Virus record (IMG/VR): IMGVR_UViG_3300030002_000080
Location: 1-31,156 of that record
From: a virus
DNA: 31,156 nt
Reading direction: 5' to 3' (one strand)
Positions 21,414 to 28,821 of the stretch are shown one piece after another. The notes beneath the pieces are model-generated. The model was not told the origin of the DNA, ran no database searches, and worked only from the letters and a program-made list of their open reading frames with translations. The translations under genes were made by a program, and so were the position numbers. Numbering within the stretch: the first letter of the stretch is position 1; the number at the start of each line of letters is the position of its first letter.

Positions 21414-21531
21414 ATTACCGGGTAGGGAAACTGTGCCCACCTGGTGAAGACCCTCGATGAACCGGCCCGTTGTGCTGGGGAGAGGATCGAAGGTAATCAA
21501 GGCCTCTGGCAATCCCGCCAGGGGCCTTTTT
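21414..21531 (+). promoter_or_regulatory. Structured leader with intrinsic attenuator
   Basis: The leader begins with ATTACC (21414-21419), which can pair with GGTAAT (21492-21497). TCGAT/ATCGA pairing lies inside. Right after it, 21499-21510 / 21517-21528 form a 12-bp stem with a run of five T (21527-21531). That is an intrinsic terminator lying 27 nt before the gene start. Promoter, folded leader and terminator in this order suggest attenuation or antitermination. Confidence 0.6.
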
Positions 21532-21532
21532 G

Positions 21533-21551
21533 CATGTCCGCAACGAAGGAG
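21533..21551 (+). repeat. 19-bp leader repeat, copy 2
   Basis: Identical to 18847-18865. Here the ATG at 21534 is in frame with the downstream gene, which would add eight residues (MSATKETY) to its N-terminus. Confidence 0.85.
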
Positions 21552-21557
21552 ACTTAC

Positions 21558-22064
21558 GTGAAGGTCAAGGATGTGATGCACCGCCTGCAGCCCGGTATGC
21601 GCTACCAGCGCGTGCTCGAGGCCGAAGGCAGCTGGCGCAAGGAGCAGTACGAGGTCACCGGCCTGGTGATCTCGAGCAAGGACGACGTCGACGGCGCCCC
21701 ATGGATCACCGTCGTCGAGTTCTACGTCGACAAGTACGGCGCGGTGAACTTCCCCAATGCCAACCGCCCGGTCCTCGGGCCTGAGTCGGACCTGGCAGTC
21801 CTGGAGTACAACGAGGAGGCCATCGAGGCTGCTGTCGACGCGGCCTTCAAGTCGGAGCAGAAGGCCACCGAGAAGACCCACGAATCGTGGAAGCACCACA
21901 GCGACCAGCTCGCCAAGATCGCTGATGTCTACGACGTCATCGTCAAGGACCGGCTGGTGCGCGACCTGCCGGCAGCCGAGATCGTCAGCGAGTCCCCCGA
22001 CTACGTCTCACGCGTCATGGATGCGGTGAACGACGCCGCGGCCGACCTCGAGGGCGGGCTGTGA
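21558..22064 (+). CDS. Hypothetical protein downstream of attenuator
   Basis: 168 aa from GTG 21558, chosen because AAGGAG lies 6 nt upstream. ATG 21534 in the same frame is an alternative without a Shine-Dalgarno. The N-terminal half is beta-rich and resembles a small barrel (YEVTGLVISSKDDVDG, WITVVEFYVDKYG). The C-terminal half is helical (about 75-168). No family is recognised. The attenuated promoter suggests tightly timed expression. Confidence 0.7.
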   Translation: MKVKDVMHRLQPGMRYQRVLEAEGSWRKEQYEVTGLVISSKDDVDGAPWITVVEFYVDKYGAVNFPNANRPVLGPESDLAVLEYNEEAIEAAVDAAFKSEQKATEKTHESWKHHSDQLAKIADVYDVIVKDRLVRDLPAAEIVSESPDYVSRVMDAVNDAAADLEGGL

Positions 22065-22204
22065 GCGTGCCGGCGTGGAAGGAAGAGGGCTACGAGTCCT
22101 ACGTCGACTGGCAGTACGGCACGTACCACGGCATGGCGATGCCGGAGGAGTCATGGAGTGAGTTCTGGGAGCGCTACTCCCGGGACTTCCCCAAGCACGT
22201 CTAG
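22061..22204 (+). CDS. Hypothetical 47-aa protein
   Basis: GTG overlapping the previous stop (GTGA), open to TAG at 22202-22204. It is rich in aromatic residues (YESYVDWQYGTYHG, WSEFWERYS). No motif is recognised. A terminator begins 16 bp after it. Confidence 0.6.
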   Translation: MSVPAWKEEGYESYVDWQYGTYHGMAMPEESWSEFWERYSRDFPKHV

Positions 22205-22219
22205 CCCCGACAGCGGAGA

Positions 22220-22245
22220 CCCCCTAGGTGAACCTGCCTAGGGGG
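22220..22245 (+). terminator. Terminator before the membrane-protein gene
   Basis: Perfect 9-bp stem CCCCCTAGG (22220-22228) with its complement at 22237-22245 and an 8-nt loop. It separates the 21.5-22.2 kb pair from the next gene. Confidence 0.7.
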
Positions 22246-22304
22246 CCTCTGGCGTTTGGGAAAGGCCCAGACCCTGCACCACCAACACGAAAGGGGACAT
22301 TCAC

Positions 22305-23231
22305 ATGTCCGCATCAACGGTGACTGCGAAGTCATCCCTTGGTGACAGCCCTGTGTCAGCGGCAGCTGCTGCAGCGTCAGCCAAGGCAATCCAGGAGGCC
22401 GAGAGCCTCGCCACCATGGCCAAGAACAAGCTGGCCTACCTCACCGGTCTGGTCCACCGCGCCCGCATGTGGGCAGGCGAGACCGCGATCGCCGCATGGA
22501 ACGTCGTCAAGGGCATCCTGTCGAAGTACATGGTCCCTGCCAGCATCATCGCCATCGCTGCCACTGCGACACGAGCCGGGTTCACTGCCCTGGCGAACGT
22601 GGCGGTGACGAGCGCCGGCTGGGTCGCTAGGACTGCCACGCGCCTCGCTCGAGGGGCTGTGCGCGGTCTGGGCTGGGTCGGTCGCAAGGCCAGTCAGCTA
22701 ATCAGCAAGGTCTCCCCGAAGTTCGGGGCGTTCTGCGAGCGTCGTAATGACGCCTTCTTTGGTGGCGCCGAGCGTCTGCTCGACGGTGCCGAGTACCTGA
22801 TCGAGGGCACCACGGCAATCGTCCGCGACGTCGTGACCGCCCCCACCACCGCGAACATCGTCAACGCCACGTCCATCGCCCTCGGTGCTGGTTTCGCGGC
22901 GAACGCGATCACCGGTGGAACCGTTGCCGCCGCCCTGGCCACCATCCCGTTCGCGGGTGCAGCCCTGGCAGCAGCCGTGGCCGGTGGCGCTGTGACGCTG
23001 GCAACGATCGGCGTGGCCACCCTCGTGGGTGCCGGCCGTACCGTCTTCTTCCCCGCCAAGAAGACCGAAGACTCGGCAGAGGACATGTGGAATGCCCCTG
23101 CCGATACTGATGAGGCTGCGAAGACGCAGGCGGTCACTGCAGCGGAGTCGACCGTGAAGAAGGCCGAGACCAAGGCCAACCGCACGGCCGCTCCCAAGCA
23201 GGCTGCAGAAGCGCAGCCCGTCGCCTCCTAG
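22305..23231 (+). CDS. Multi-pass membrane protein of unknown function
   Basis: 308 aa, ATG after AAAGGGG. Hydrophobic Ala/Gly-rich segments at about 78-108 (ASIIAIAATATRAGFTAL) and about 190-248 (several helices, including AFAANAITGG-like and AAVAGGAVTLATIGVATLVG stretches) suggest membrane insertion. Between them is a basic region (about 112-135). The C-terminal 55 residues are Ala/Lys/Glu-rich and soluble. It could be a pore, holin-like or superinfection-exclusion protein, but it is longer than usual holins. No family is recognised. Confidence 0.68.
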   Translation: MSASTVTAKSSLGDSPVSAAAAAASAKAIQEAESLATMAKNKLAYLTGLVHRARMWAGETAIAAWNVVKGILSKYMVPASIIAIAATATRAGFTALANVAVTSAGWVARTATRLARGAVRGLGWVGRKASQLISKVSPKFGAFCERRNDAFFGGAERLLDGAEYLIEGTTAIVRDVVTAPTTANIVNATSIALGAGFAANAITGGTVAAALATIPFAGAALAAAVAGGAVTLATIGVATLVGAGRTVFFPAKKTEDSAEDMWNAPADTDEAAKTQAVTAAESTVKKAETKANRTAAPKQAAEAQPVAS

Positions 23232-23243
23232 TTGGTTGGTGCA

Positions 23244-24248
23244 ATGGGTGAGGTGACCGGAGAGGGTGCTTACTACGACCCTCTCCGGTCAACTCCTTAC
23301 GGTGGCTACCACCACCTTGCACCCGTCGACGACGGAACGTGGCGTCACATGCTGACCCCGCACGAGTCGGGGTTCGGCATGCTGGTCTACCAGCTCTACC
23401 GGTCATGCTCCGGATGTGGGGACGAGATCCCCTTCTGGCTCATACCGGCCTTCTGCCGCTGGCAGAGCATCGTCGGACCCGATGGCATGGTCGATGAGGC
23501 TGTCACCCAGGCGTTCGTCGGAGAGGAGTCCAGATACTCGGACGCCCTCCGCGGACCCATGGTGGGCATCGCGGAGATCTACCAGCCGGAGCACGTCGAC
23601 TGCTCTCTCGGACACTCGGAGACCGTTCCGAGCAACCTCGACATGGAAGAGCACGAGATGTGCGATCCAGACAGCATCGGGGAGTACTTCGAGAACGTCG
23701 GGTACCTGATCGGGATGGTCCCTGTGCTCAACATCATCCCCATCGAGGCTGAGTTCTTCGCGGCCTGGTACCCGCAGCTGAAGGAAGCATGGAAGGCCTA
23801 CGACACGATCTGGTTCAACTACACCACCTGCGGGTGCAACGAGGAGGTCGGCGAGACCGACGAATGCCTCGTGGCCCAGTGGGAGGAAGAGAACGGACCG
23901 AAGGGCTGGAGCGACGGCGATCTGCTGAACCTGCGCTGGTATGCGGACGCGAACTGCGGCTGCCCGGTGCACCTGTTCAATCAGGAGTTCATCGGACTGC
24001 TCGAGCATCAGCCTTCGTTCGTTGAACAAGTCGACGATGACCTCCTCGAGGCCACCTGGGCTTACGCCCTCGACCGCTACTTCACGGGGTGGAAGTGGCT
24101 GGATGAACAAGCACCCCGAAGGCATCTGGACGTCACGAAGGAGAACGCATGGTTTATCTCGTACTCGCAGCGGTTCTCGCCGTACTGGGCTTCACATGGG
24201 CTCAACGGCTTCCTGAATCAACAAGGTCTGGTGCGCTACGCAGCATGA
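23244..24248 (+). CDS. Hypothetical acidic Cys-pair protein
   Basis: 334 aa from ATG 23244, 12 bp after the previous stop with no Shine-Dalgarno (a TTG lies at 23232). Acidic and aromatic-rich. CSGC, CGC and CGC pairs are spread along the chain, and there is a hydrophobic helix (about 156-172, VGYLIGMVPVLNIIPI). No family is recognised. A 14-bp hairpin lies within its first codons. Its 3' end overlaps the next gene by 100 bp in another frame. Confidence 0.66.
   Translation: MGEVTGEGAYYDPLRSTPYGGYHHLAPVDDGTWRHMLTPHESGFGMLVYQLYRSCSGCGDEIPFWLIPAFCRWQSIVGPDGMVDEAVTQAFVGEESRYSDALRGPMVGIAEIYQPEHVDCSLGHSETVPSNLDMEEHEMCDPDSIGEYFENVGYLIGMVPVLNIIPIEAEFFAAWYPQLKEAWKAYDTIWFNYTTCGCNEEVGETDECLVAQWEEENGPKGWSDGDLLNLRWYADANCGCPVHLFNQEFIGLLEHQPSFVEQVDDDLLEATWAYALDRYFTGWKWLDEQAPRRHLDVTKENAWFISYSQRFSPYWASHGLNGFLNQQGLVRYAA
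23254..23291 (+). other. Long hairpin in the first codons of a gene
   Basis: Perfect 14-bp inverted repeat 23254-23267 / 23278-23291 with a 10-nt loop, starting 10 nt after the ATG at 23244. It could terminate the upstream transcript or limit translation of this gene. Confidence 0.65.
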
Positions 24249-24505
24249 CCACCGTTGCCAACACGGCCAAGCAGGCCACCAGCACGATGAACGCCATCAT
24301 CAACACCGGTGGCACGCTCGTGCGCCTGCTGGGCTGGCTCGCCAACCCCACGCCGATCGCAGCTGCGTCGGTGAAGGTTCCGACCAACCCCGTCAACATC
24401 CGCCCGGCATCCCTACCTCCTCTTCGAGGTGGCACCCGCATGGATGACTTCCGGGGTATGGAGCAGTACGAATACGACGTCGACAACATGATGCTCGCAC
24501 CATGA
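24149..24505 (+). CDS. Signal-anchor protein, overlapping start
   Basis: 118 aa from ATG 24149, chosen because AAGGAG lies 6 nt upstream and the first 20 residues form a membrane or signal helix (MVYLVLAAVLAVLGFTWAQ). The remainder is Thr/Ala/Pro-rich with an acidic end. A shorter form could start at ATG 24245, which overlaps the preceding stop (ATGA). If the longer form is real, 100 bp are read in two frames. Confidence 0.6.
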   Translation: MVYLVLAAVLAVLGFTWAQRLPESTRSGALRSMTTVANTAKQATSTMNAIINTGGTLVRLLGWLANPTPIAAASVKVPTNPVNIRPASLPPLRGGTRMDDFRGMEQYEYDVDNMMLAP

Positions 24506-24657
24506 GCGATCGTGATCTGGAGACGGAGATCGACGCACTCAAGGATCAGGTCCGCGACCTTAGGGAGATCCTCCGCCTCACTGAAGAGAAGTTCGACACC
24601 CGCACTAGGCAGTTGGCCAAGAGCGTGAAGAACCACGTCCACGCGGGGTACTACTAG
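24502..24657 (+). CDS. 51-aa coiled-coil protein
   Basis: ATG overlapping the previous stop (ATGA), open to TAG at 24655-24657. Heptads of Leu, Ile and Val across about 5-45 (LETEIDALKDQVRDLREIL) predict a parallel dimer. It is the last plus-strand gene before the convergent tail operon. Confidence 0.68.
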   Translation: MSDRDLETEIDALKDQVRDLREILRLTEEKFDTRTRQLAKSVKNHVHAGYY

Positions 24658-24660
24658 CCA

Positions 24661-24728
24661 GTCGCAAGGCGGCGTAGCTGCCTGTTGCGGACCGGCTCCG
24701 GTGAGTGGAAACACCGACGCCTTGCGAC
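24661..24728 (+). other. Structured element with two competing folds
   Basis: Fold 1 pairs 24661-24671 with 24718-24728 (11 bp). Fold 2 pairs 24663-24673 with 24677-24682 and 24685-24689 (11 bp with a 2-nt bulge and a GTA loop). They use the same left strand, so only one can form. An inner CGGTG/CACCG stem is also present. It lies just before the terminator at 24734. Confidence 0.55.
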
Positions 24729-24733
24729 CCCTT

Positions 24734-24780
24734 GGGCGGGCTCTCTCCTTCGGGAGGGGGCCCGCCCCTTGGGTCCTTTT
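24734..24780 (+). terminator. Intrinsic terminator with UUCG tetraloop
   Basis: 24734-24748 pairs with 24753-24767 (15 bp, two G-U) around a cTTCGg tetraloop. TCCTTTTT follows. It is the strongest terminator in the window and ends plus-strand transcription against the incoming tail operon. Confidence 0.9.
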
Positions 24781-24795
24781 TGCGTTTCTGGGCCT

Positions 24796-25158
24796 TTACA
24801 CGTGGACGTAGAGCTCCCCTGCGCTCAGTTGCCACGACCCTCGCCCCGAGATCGGGATCGGGTCGTCCAGCTGGAAGAACACCCGCAGCTGGCCGCCGGC
24901 ATGGGCGTCCCATGCACCGATCCCCATCACCGTGGTGTCCTCCAGGTTCAGCCACTCCAGCAGCTGCAGGTTCGTGATCGTGCGCGAGCCGGAGTACGTC
25001 CACGTCAGTGGGCTCCTGGCGTACGAGCCGGACGTGCACTCGCTCGCCATCGGGTTGTCCGTCGTGGGGTACTCGAAGTGAACCGCGGCAAAGCACGGCA
25101 CCTTCGCCAGCTCGTCGATCCAGATCCCCGCCTGGACGTCCCAGATCACGCTTGCCAT
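24796..25158 (-). CDS. Tail-operon end protein
   Basis: 120 aa, minus strand, ATG after GGAGG. It appears beta-rich with many Trp and Thr residues (LTWTYSGSRTITNLQLLEWL, ending in SWQLSAGELYVHV). The pattern resembles small virion or tail-fibre domains. It is the last gene of the tail operon and overlaps the preceding gene by 13 bp. A structural role is inferred from context. Confidence 0.68.
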   Translation of the reverse strand: MASVIWDVQAGIWIDELAKVPCFAAVHFEYPTTDNPMASECTSGSYARSPLTWTYSGSRTITNLQLLEWLNLEDTTVMGIGAWDAHAGGQLRVFFQLDDPIPISGRGSWQLSAGELYVHV

Positions 25159-25283
25159 GAGGCCTCCTTCGGTATCGGCCAGCCCTTGACCGCAGGCCAG
25201 CCATCCTCGGCTGGGTAGTCCTTGTAGTGGCAGGCGAGCCCGTCCTGGCACGGGCACGTCGGATCCTTGCCGATGCACGTCAT
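25146..25283 (-). CDS. 45-aa Cys-rich protein in tail operon
   Basis: ATG overlapping the preceding stop (ATGA) on the minus strand. Cysteines at positions 3, 9, 11 and 17 (CIGKDPTCPCQDGLAC) may bind a metal ion. The role is unknown. Its end carries the Shine-Dalgarno GGAGG for the last gene. Confidence 0.6.
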   Translation of the reverse strand: MTCIGKDPTCPCQDGLACHYKDYPAEDGWPAVKGWPIPKEASWQA

Positions 25284-27493
25284 GCTGTCCCCGGCTCCTT
25301 TCGCCAGATGCGCCCGAGGAAGTACACGTCCTGCGTCAGCTGAGCGTCGCAGTAGACCATGCACCAGATGTCCGCCCGGTTCGGGTCCTGGGCGTTCTCC
25401 TGCGGGGAGCGCTGCGGGTCCACCCCGTACACCGCATCCGTCAGGTCCCAACTGAACCCCGTCTCGTCGGTGAACAGGCCCGTGGGAGTGGCGCCGGGAG
25501 TCAGCGACGTCGTCGGCCAGTAGCCGGCCTTCTCGAAGAAGTTGCCCCACCCGGCGAGCACCTGGGCGCTGGGCACCACCCGGCCGGTCTCCGGGTTGAG
25601 GGTGATGCCCTGCTCGTCGATCGACTCCCACGCCCGGCGGAAGAACGGGTAGTGCTGGCCCGCGAGGTACGGAGGGTTCGCCACCTCGTCATCCAGCCCC
25701 ATCATCGGCATGCTCGAGTACGACACCCCGTTAGTCCGGTAGAACGACACATGGAACGGCACCTTCAGCACATGGCCGTCCTTGTCGAAGGCCGCGAACT
25801 GCACCAGCCGGGCCTCCCCGGCCTGGCTCATCCGCACCGGGAACGCCTTGAAGTCAGCCAGCCCCGAATGGGAGTTCGCCCAGTTCTCGTCGGCATTGCT
25901 CGAGGCCGGCGGGATGTGGATGTAGCAGTCCGTCCATGCCGGGTCGCTCGGCGGCCGACGGGTGGTCAGGTCCTCCCACGGGAAGCCCACGTTCTGCATG
26001 CCGCCGAACAGGCTGACCTCGGCGATCTGCACCTCGCCGGCGGAGAAGATTGGCACGCTCGTCTTCGGCACGAACCCCGAGCCATCCGCGTACGACCACG
26101 GGAACAGCATGTCCGGGATCGTCGGCTTGTACGCCCCCAGCGTCAGCATGCGCACCGGCGCCAGGGCATCACGGGTGCGCATCCGCACCTCGGCGACCGT
26201 CAGCTGGTCCCGGAACTTGGAGTCCACCGTCAGGCTCGTGGAGTCCGCAGTCACCGTGCAGTCGGTGATGTGGAACAGCACCCCGTCAGGGCTGCCGAAC
26301 AGGCCGGTCACCTGGATGGTCATCCCCGCCCGGATCAGGCGCCGGGAGAAGTACCCGCTGCCCATCCACGGGTCGCTCTTGAGCTCGATGGTCCCTGTCA
26401 CCCCGGGGTCGGCGAACCGCTGCAGGTGCTTGCGGCCGATCACCTGCGCCTCGGCCTCGTCCAGCCCCTCGTAGAAGGCCAGGCTGACCTCCTTGCGCAT
26501 GATCGACCGGTCGAACCAGTCATTCTGCTCGAGGGGGTGCACGCTGCGTCGGAAGGCCATCGGCTCGTAGTAGATGCGGGCCCCGTCCGCGCTCGAGCGC
26601 ATCCCCGAGAACGTGGACCCGTTCAGGGCCTTGCCCTGCCCGAAGACGACGTTCAGGCGCTGGGAGAAGTCCTTCGTCGGGGAGACCTTGACGCCCGGCG
26701 TCAGGACGTCGACCACGAGGGTCTCGACGTCAGGAGCGGCCTTGCGGGTCCGGTGGCGCAGCACCGGCCGACGGCCCTCGTCGATGTCGATCGTCCACTG
26801 CCCGTACTCGGAGTACATGTTCGCCAGCAGGCCCTGCACATAGCTCGTCAGCGCCTGGTCGAAGGAGCCCGTCGCCCGGGTCACCATCCCGCTCCACGGC
26901 TGCCCGTCCGTCAGGCCGATCGGTCGCAGGTACAGCGGCTTGGAGGCGTAGTCGGCGAGGTTGAAGACCGTGCTCCACCACGTCGGCCACTCGATCTGCA
27001 GCGGGGCCAGCCGCAGGTCGGGGTGGCCCTCGAACTGGCGGGCAATCGCGATCTCGTACGGGATCGGCTGGTAGACGTACTCCGGCTTCGCCAGGTAGTT
27101 GTCCACCTGCCGGCCAGCACCCAGGCAGGAGACCGTCAGGGAGGATCCGGCGTCGGTGGGGGCGAAGGCGAACGACACCATGTAGCCCTCCCACCGGTAG
27201 GCCACGTCATCGCTGGCCGCCGGGATGAACACGACGTCGACATCCGCCTCGGGCAGCAGCCACCACAGGTCGTTCGCGCCGATCGCGTCCAGCATCGTCA
27301 CGCTCGGGAACACCAGGTCCATCGCCGCGGGCCCGAACGGGTCCTGCGTCTGCATGGAGCCGACCTGCGTCGGCGCATCCCGCACGAACGTCGCATTGAA
27401 CGCAGCCTGCGGGGAGTTCGCCCCGTAGGGGTAGACCCACACCTCGTACGAGCCGACCGGGGAGTTGTCGATGAGCTCGGGAACCGGGATCAC
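25280..27493 (-). CDS. Minor tail protein (large)
   Basis: 737 aa, GTG start overlapping the previous stop (GTGA). The N-terminal half contains tail-hub-like features (DPFGPAAMDLVFPS, WWLLPEADVDVVFI, then TPGVKVSPTKDFSQRLNVV), as in siphovirus tail-associated proteins downstream of the tape measure. The C-terminal half is beta-rich and may be a fibre or receptor-binding part. It lies in the usual minor-tail position. No catalytic motif is obvious. Confidence 0.78.
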   Translation of the reverse strand: MIPVPELIDNSPVGSYEVWVYPYGANSPQAAFNATFVRDAPTQVGSMQTQDPFGPAAMDLVFPSVTMLDAIGANDLWWLLPEADVDVVFIPAASDDVAYRWEGYMVSFAFAPTDAGSSLTVSCLGAGRQVDNYLAKPEYVYQPIPYEIAIARQFEGHPDLRLAPLQIEWPTWWSTVFNLADYASKPLYLRPIGLTDGQPWSGMVTRATGSFDQALTSYVQGLLANMYSEYGQWTIDIDEGRRPVLRHRTRKAAPDVETLVVDVLTPGVKVSPTKDFSQRLNVVFGQGKALNGSTFSGMRSSADGARIYYEPMAFRRSVHPLEQNDWFDRSIMRKEVSLAFYEGLDEAEAQVIGRKHLQRFADPGVTGTIELKSDPWMGSGYFSRRLIRAGMTIQVTGLFGSPDGVLFHITDCTVTADSTSLTVDSKFRDQLTVAEVRMRTRDALAPVRMLTLGAYKPTIPDMLFPWSYADGSGFVPKTSVPIFSAGEVQIAEVSLFGGMQNVGFPWEDLTTRRPPSDPAWTDCYIHIPPASSNADENWANSHSGLADFKAFPVRMSQAGEARLVQFAAFDKDGHVLKVPFHVSFYRTNGVSYSSMPMMGLDDEVANPPYLAGQHYPFFRRAWESIDEQGITLNPETGRVVPSAQVLAGWGNFFEKAGYWPTTSLTPGATPTGLFTDETGFSWDLTDAVYGVDPQRSPQENAQDPNRADIWCMVYCDAQLTQDVYFLGRIWRKEPGTA

Positions 27494-28821
27494 GATGCGC
27501 TCACCCCGTACATCCGGTCGTAGGCCGCCAGCAGCTTGTTGATCTGGCCCGGCCCGTACTGCTGGTCGGAGTAGCCGACCTCGAGCACGTCCATGACCGC
27601 GTTCGCCTGCTGCCCCAGCGGGGAACGGCCCAGGAACAGCCTGCTCACCGGGTCGATGCGCTGCGGCAGGTTCACCGTCACCACCTGCACCCCGGTGTCC
27701 ACGCTCATCAGCGTGCAGGTGTTGTTCACCATGTCCAGGTTGAACCCCACGATCACCGGCTGCGCCGGCCGGGCGAAGCCCGTCGCCAGGTCCATCGTCG
27801 CCAGCACCTGGTCACTCCACAGGGCCAGCGTGCCGGACCGGGAGTACCGCAGGCTGAAGGAGTAGTCCAGCACGCTGGTCAGCGGGTGCGCGGTCTCCAG
27901 GATCGAGTACCACTCCCCCTTCGGCTGCCGCAGCACCGCGGCGACCACCACTGTCACCTCTGGGGAGGCCCACGGGATGTCATCGGTCCAGAAGTACTGG
28001 CCGCCGTCCATGCTGATCGAGCCGTTGCGGATCATGCTCCCGGCCCGCCAGTAGTCGAACCTCGGCCGGAACGCCGGCGCCGCACCCGTCGTGGAGTGGA
28101 AGGCGAAGTCGCTCCTCGAGCGGATGATCAGCGTCCCGTCCACCAGCAGGTCCCGCACCCGGTAGATGCCGACCTCCCCCACGTTGAACGCCCGCAGCTG
28201 GTCCACGGTGTACCCGTCCGAGGGGGCTGTGAGGTACTCGCTCCACGGGGACCACAGCGTCACCGACGGGTTGAACGTCGCCTCGATCGGCAGCCACCTC
28301 GCCGTGACCTCCAGAGCCACGTTGCGGGGCTCTGGGAACGGCTCCAGCTCACCAGGCGTTCCCACGCCCACAGAGGGCGCAGCGACCGCCCAGAGGCCAT
28401 TCCGGGCTACTGGGCGGCCCTTGACCACCAGGTAGTCCGGCACGTCGAAGCCTGAGGCCCGCACCGGCACCGTGCGGCGGTCACGAGTCAGGGGAGGATC
28501 CACCGTCATCGCCATGTCGGCCCCCGACACGGCCTCCGCGCCGTCGGTCAGCACGAACGTCGTCGGCACGGCCGTGGAGATCAGGTCACCGACGCTGACC
28601 AGTCCGACCATCTCCACCGTCAGGGCCATCAGCTCGGACACGTCGAACGGGGCAGCCGTCCCCAGCAGCGTCTCCAGCAGCTCCCATGCGGCTAGAGAAG
28701 TGACACCCGCAGCGAGCCCGGAGGCACCTTGAGGCGTTGACCAGCCACTATCGCCATAGACCGACGCAGACGCCCGAACGCCAGCACCATTCCCGACGTC
28801 GACTCCGTACACAGCGCCCAT
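27490..28821 (-). CDS. Minor tail protein (start uncertain)
   Basis: Up to 443 aa. The frame starts at ATG 28821, but this would overlap the upstream gene by 130 bp, and codon use in the overlap fits the other frame. GTG 28641 and ATG 28629 are other starts, yet coding-like codons already begin at about 28691. The C-terminal part (about 250-430) looks like a concanavalin/laminin-G-type lectin sandwich (FSLRYSRSGTLALWSDQ, VIVGFNLDMVNNTCTL), fitting host-surface binding. Confidence 0.72.
   Translation of the reverse strand: MGAVYGVDVGNGAGVRASASVYGDSGWSTPQGASGLAAGVTSLAAWELLETLLGTAAPFDVSELMALTVEMVGLVSVGDLISTAVPTTFVLTDGAEAVSGADMAMTVDPPLTRDRRTVPVRASGFDVPDYLVVKGRPVARNGLWAVAAPSVGVGTPGELEPFPEPRNVALEVTARWLPIEATFNPSVTLWSPWSEYLTAPSDGYTVDQLRAFNVGEVGIYRVRDLLVDGTLIIRSRSDFAFHSTTGAAPAFRPRFDYWRAGSMIRNGSISMDGGQYFWTDDIPWASPEVTVVVAAVLRQPKGEWYSILETAHPLTSVLDYSFSLRYSRSGTLALWSDQVLATMDLATGFARPAQPVIVGFNLDMVNNTCTLMSVDTGVQVVTVNLPQRIDPVSRLFLGRSPLGQQANAVMDVLEVGYSDQQYGPGQINKLLAAYDRMYGVSAS

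Noticed and set aside
24661-24728. tRNA-like outline (7-bp outer stem and inner arms)
   Set aside because: No T-loop GTTCRA, no anticodon arm of the right size, and the outer stem continues beyond 7 bp. Kept as a structured element only.
25652-27523. 623-aa open frame on the plus strand
   Set aside because: It is the antisense shadow of the large minor tail gene; it is rich in Arg, His and Pro as expected from a GC-rich complement and has no Shine-Dalgarno.
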